This document shows positions 5,408 to 5,427 of a DNA stretch of 5,427 nt, piece by piece. Both the position numbers and the translations under genes were made by a program. Numbering within the stretch: the stretch's first letter is position 1; every line of letters starts with the position of its first letter. Under the pieces are notes generated by a model. It did no database searches and had not been told where the DNA came from. It was given only the letters and a program-made list of their open reading frames with translations. The DNA is taken from contig DNTA01000274.1 of assembly GCA_003500135.1 (NCBI GenBank), positions 1 to 5,427 of the forward strand, in the 5' to 3' direction. This DNA comes from Cytophagales bacterium (lineage in GTDB: Bacteria > Bacteroidota > Bacteroidia > Cytophagales > Cyclobacteriaceae).

Positions 5408-5427
5408 TTTAGTGAAATTTAAATTTA

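Noticed and set aside
5420..5427. TAAATTTA on the minus strand upstream of the small-protein gene as a Bacteroidota -7 box
   Set aside because: It matches 7 of 8 bases of TAnnTTTG, but it is a generic AT palindrome, would give a leader of only about six bases, and the -33 region lies outside the window.

Overview
The window looks like Bacteroidota (probably Cytophagales- or Flavobacteriia-like) chromosomal DNA. The genes are AT-rich. Two neighbouring genes belong to families typical of that phylum: a GLPGLI-family protein and a TonB-receptor-like barrel with a carboxypeptidase-regulatory-like N-terminal domain. No Shine-Dalgarno sequence is evident before the starts I checked, which also fits. 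All protein genes read on the minus strand. The plus strand carries a GC-richer retroelement RNA.

Left part (1-1606): positions 1-164 are the 3' end (domains V and VI) of a group II intron whose 5' part lies outside the window. A complete but ORF-less intron of about 666 nt sits at 941-1606 in the same orientation, and its last 164 nt match the first copy at 160 of 164 positions. Between the two copies lies a type VII HEPN/MNT toxin-antitoxin module on the minus strand. The MNT nucleotidyltransferase antitoxin is intact. The HEPN toxin is a pseudogene with an in-frame TAA and a one-base frameshift, although its catalytic R-x4-H-x-Y motif can still be read in the decayed sequence. A long imperfect hairpin (890-935) lies just upstream of the complete intron.

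Right part (1624-5407): three minus-strand genes, in transcription order. First comes a 93-residue, very acidic, signal-peptide-bearing small protein with three cysteines. An 83-nt gap with a perfect 13-bp hairpin follows, then a 262-residue GLPGLI-family exported protein, and 8 nt later an 873-residue TonB-receptor-like outer-membrane barrel protein. The last two are almost certainly co-transcribed; the small protein may share the operon behind the hairpin. The set suggests an envelope module of unknown function: an abundant small secreted polypeptide, a periplasmic or surface GLPGLI protein, and an outer-membrane barrel. The complete intron is inserted 17 nt past the barrel gene's stop codon, antisense to it, so transcription leaving that operon would run into the intron from its back end.

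The best candidates for something undescribed are the small-protein/GLPGLI/barrel module and the intron's unusual extra hairpin between domains V and VI, which competes with domain VI for the bases opposite the putative branch-point adenosine.
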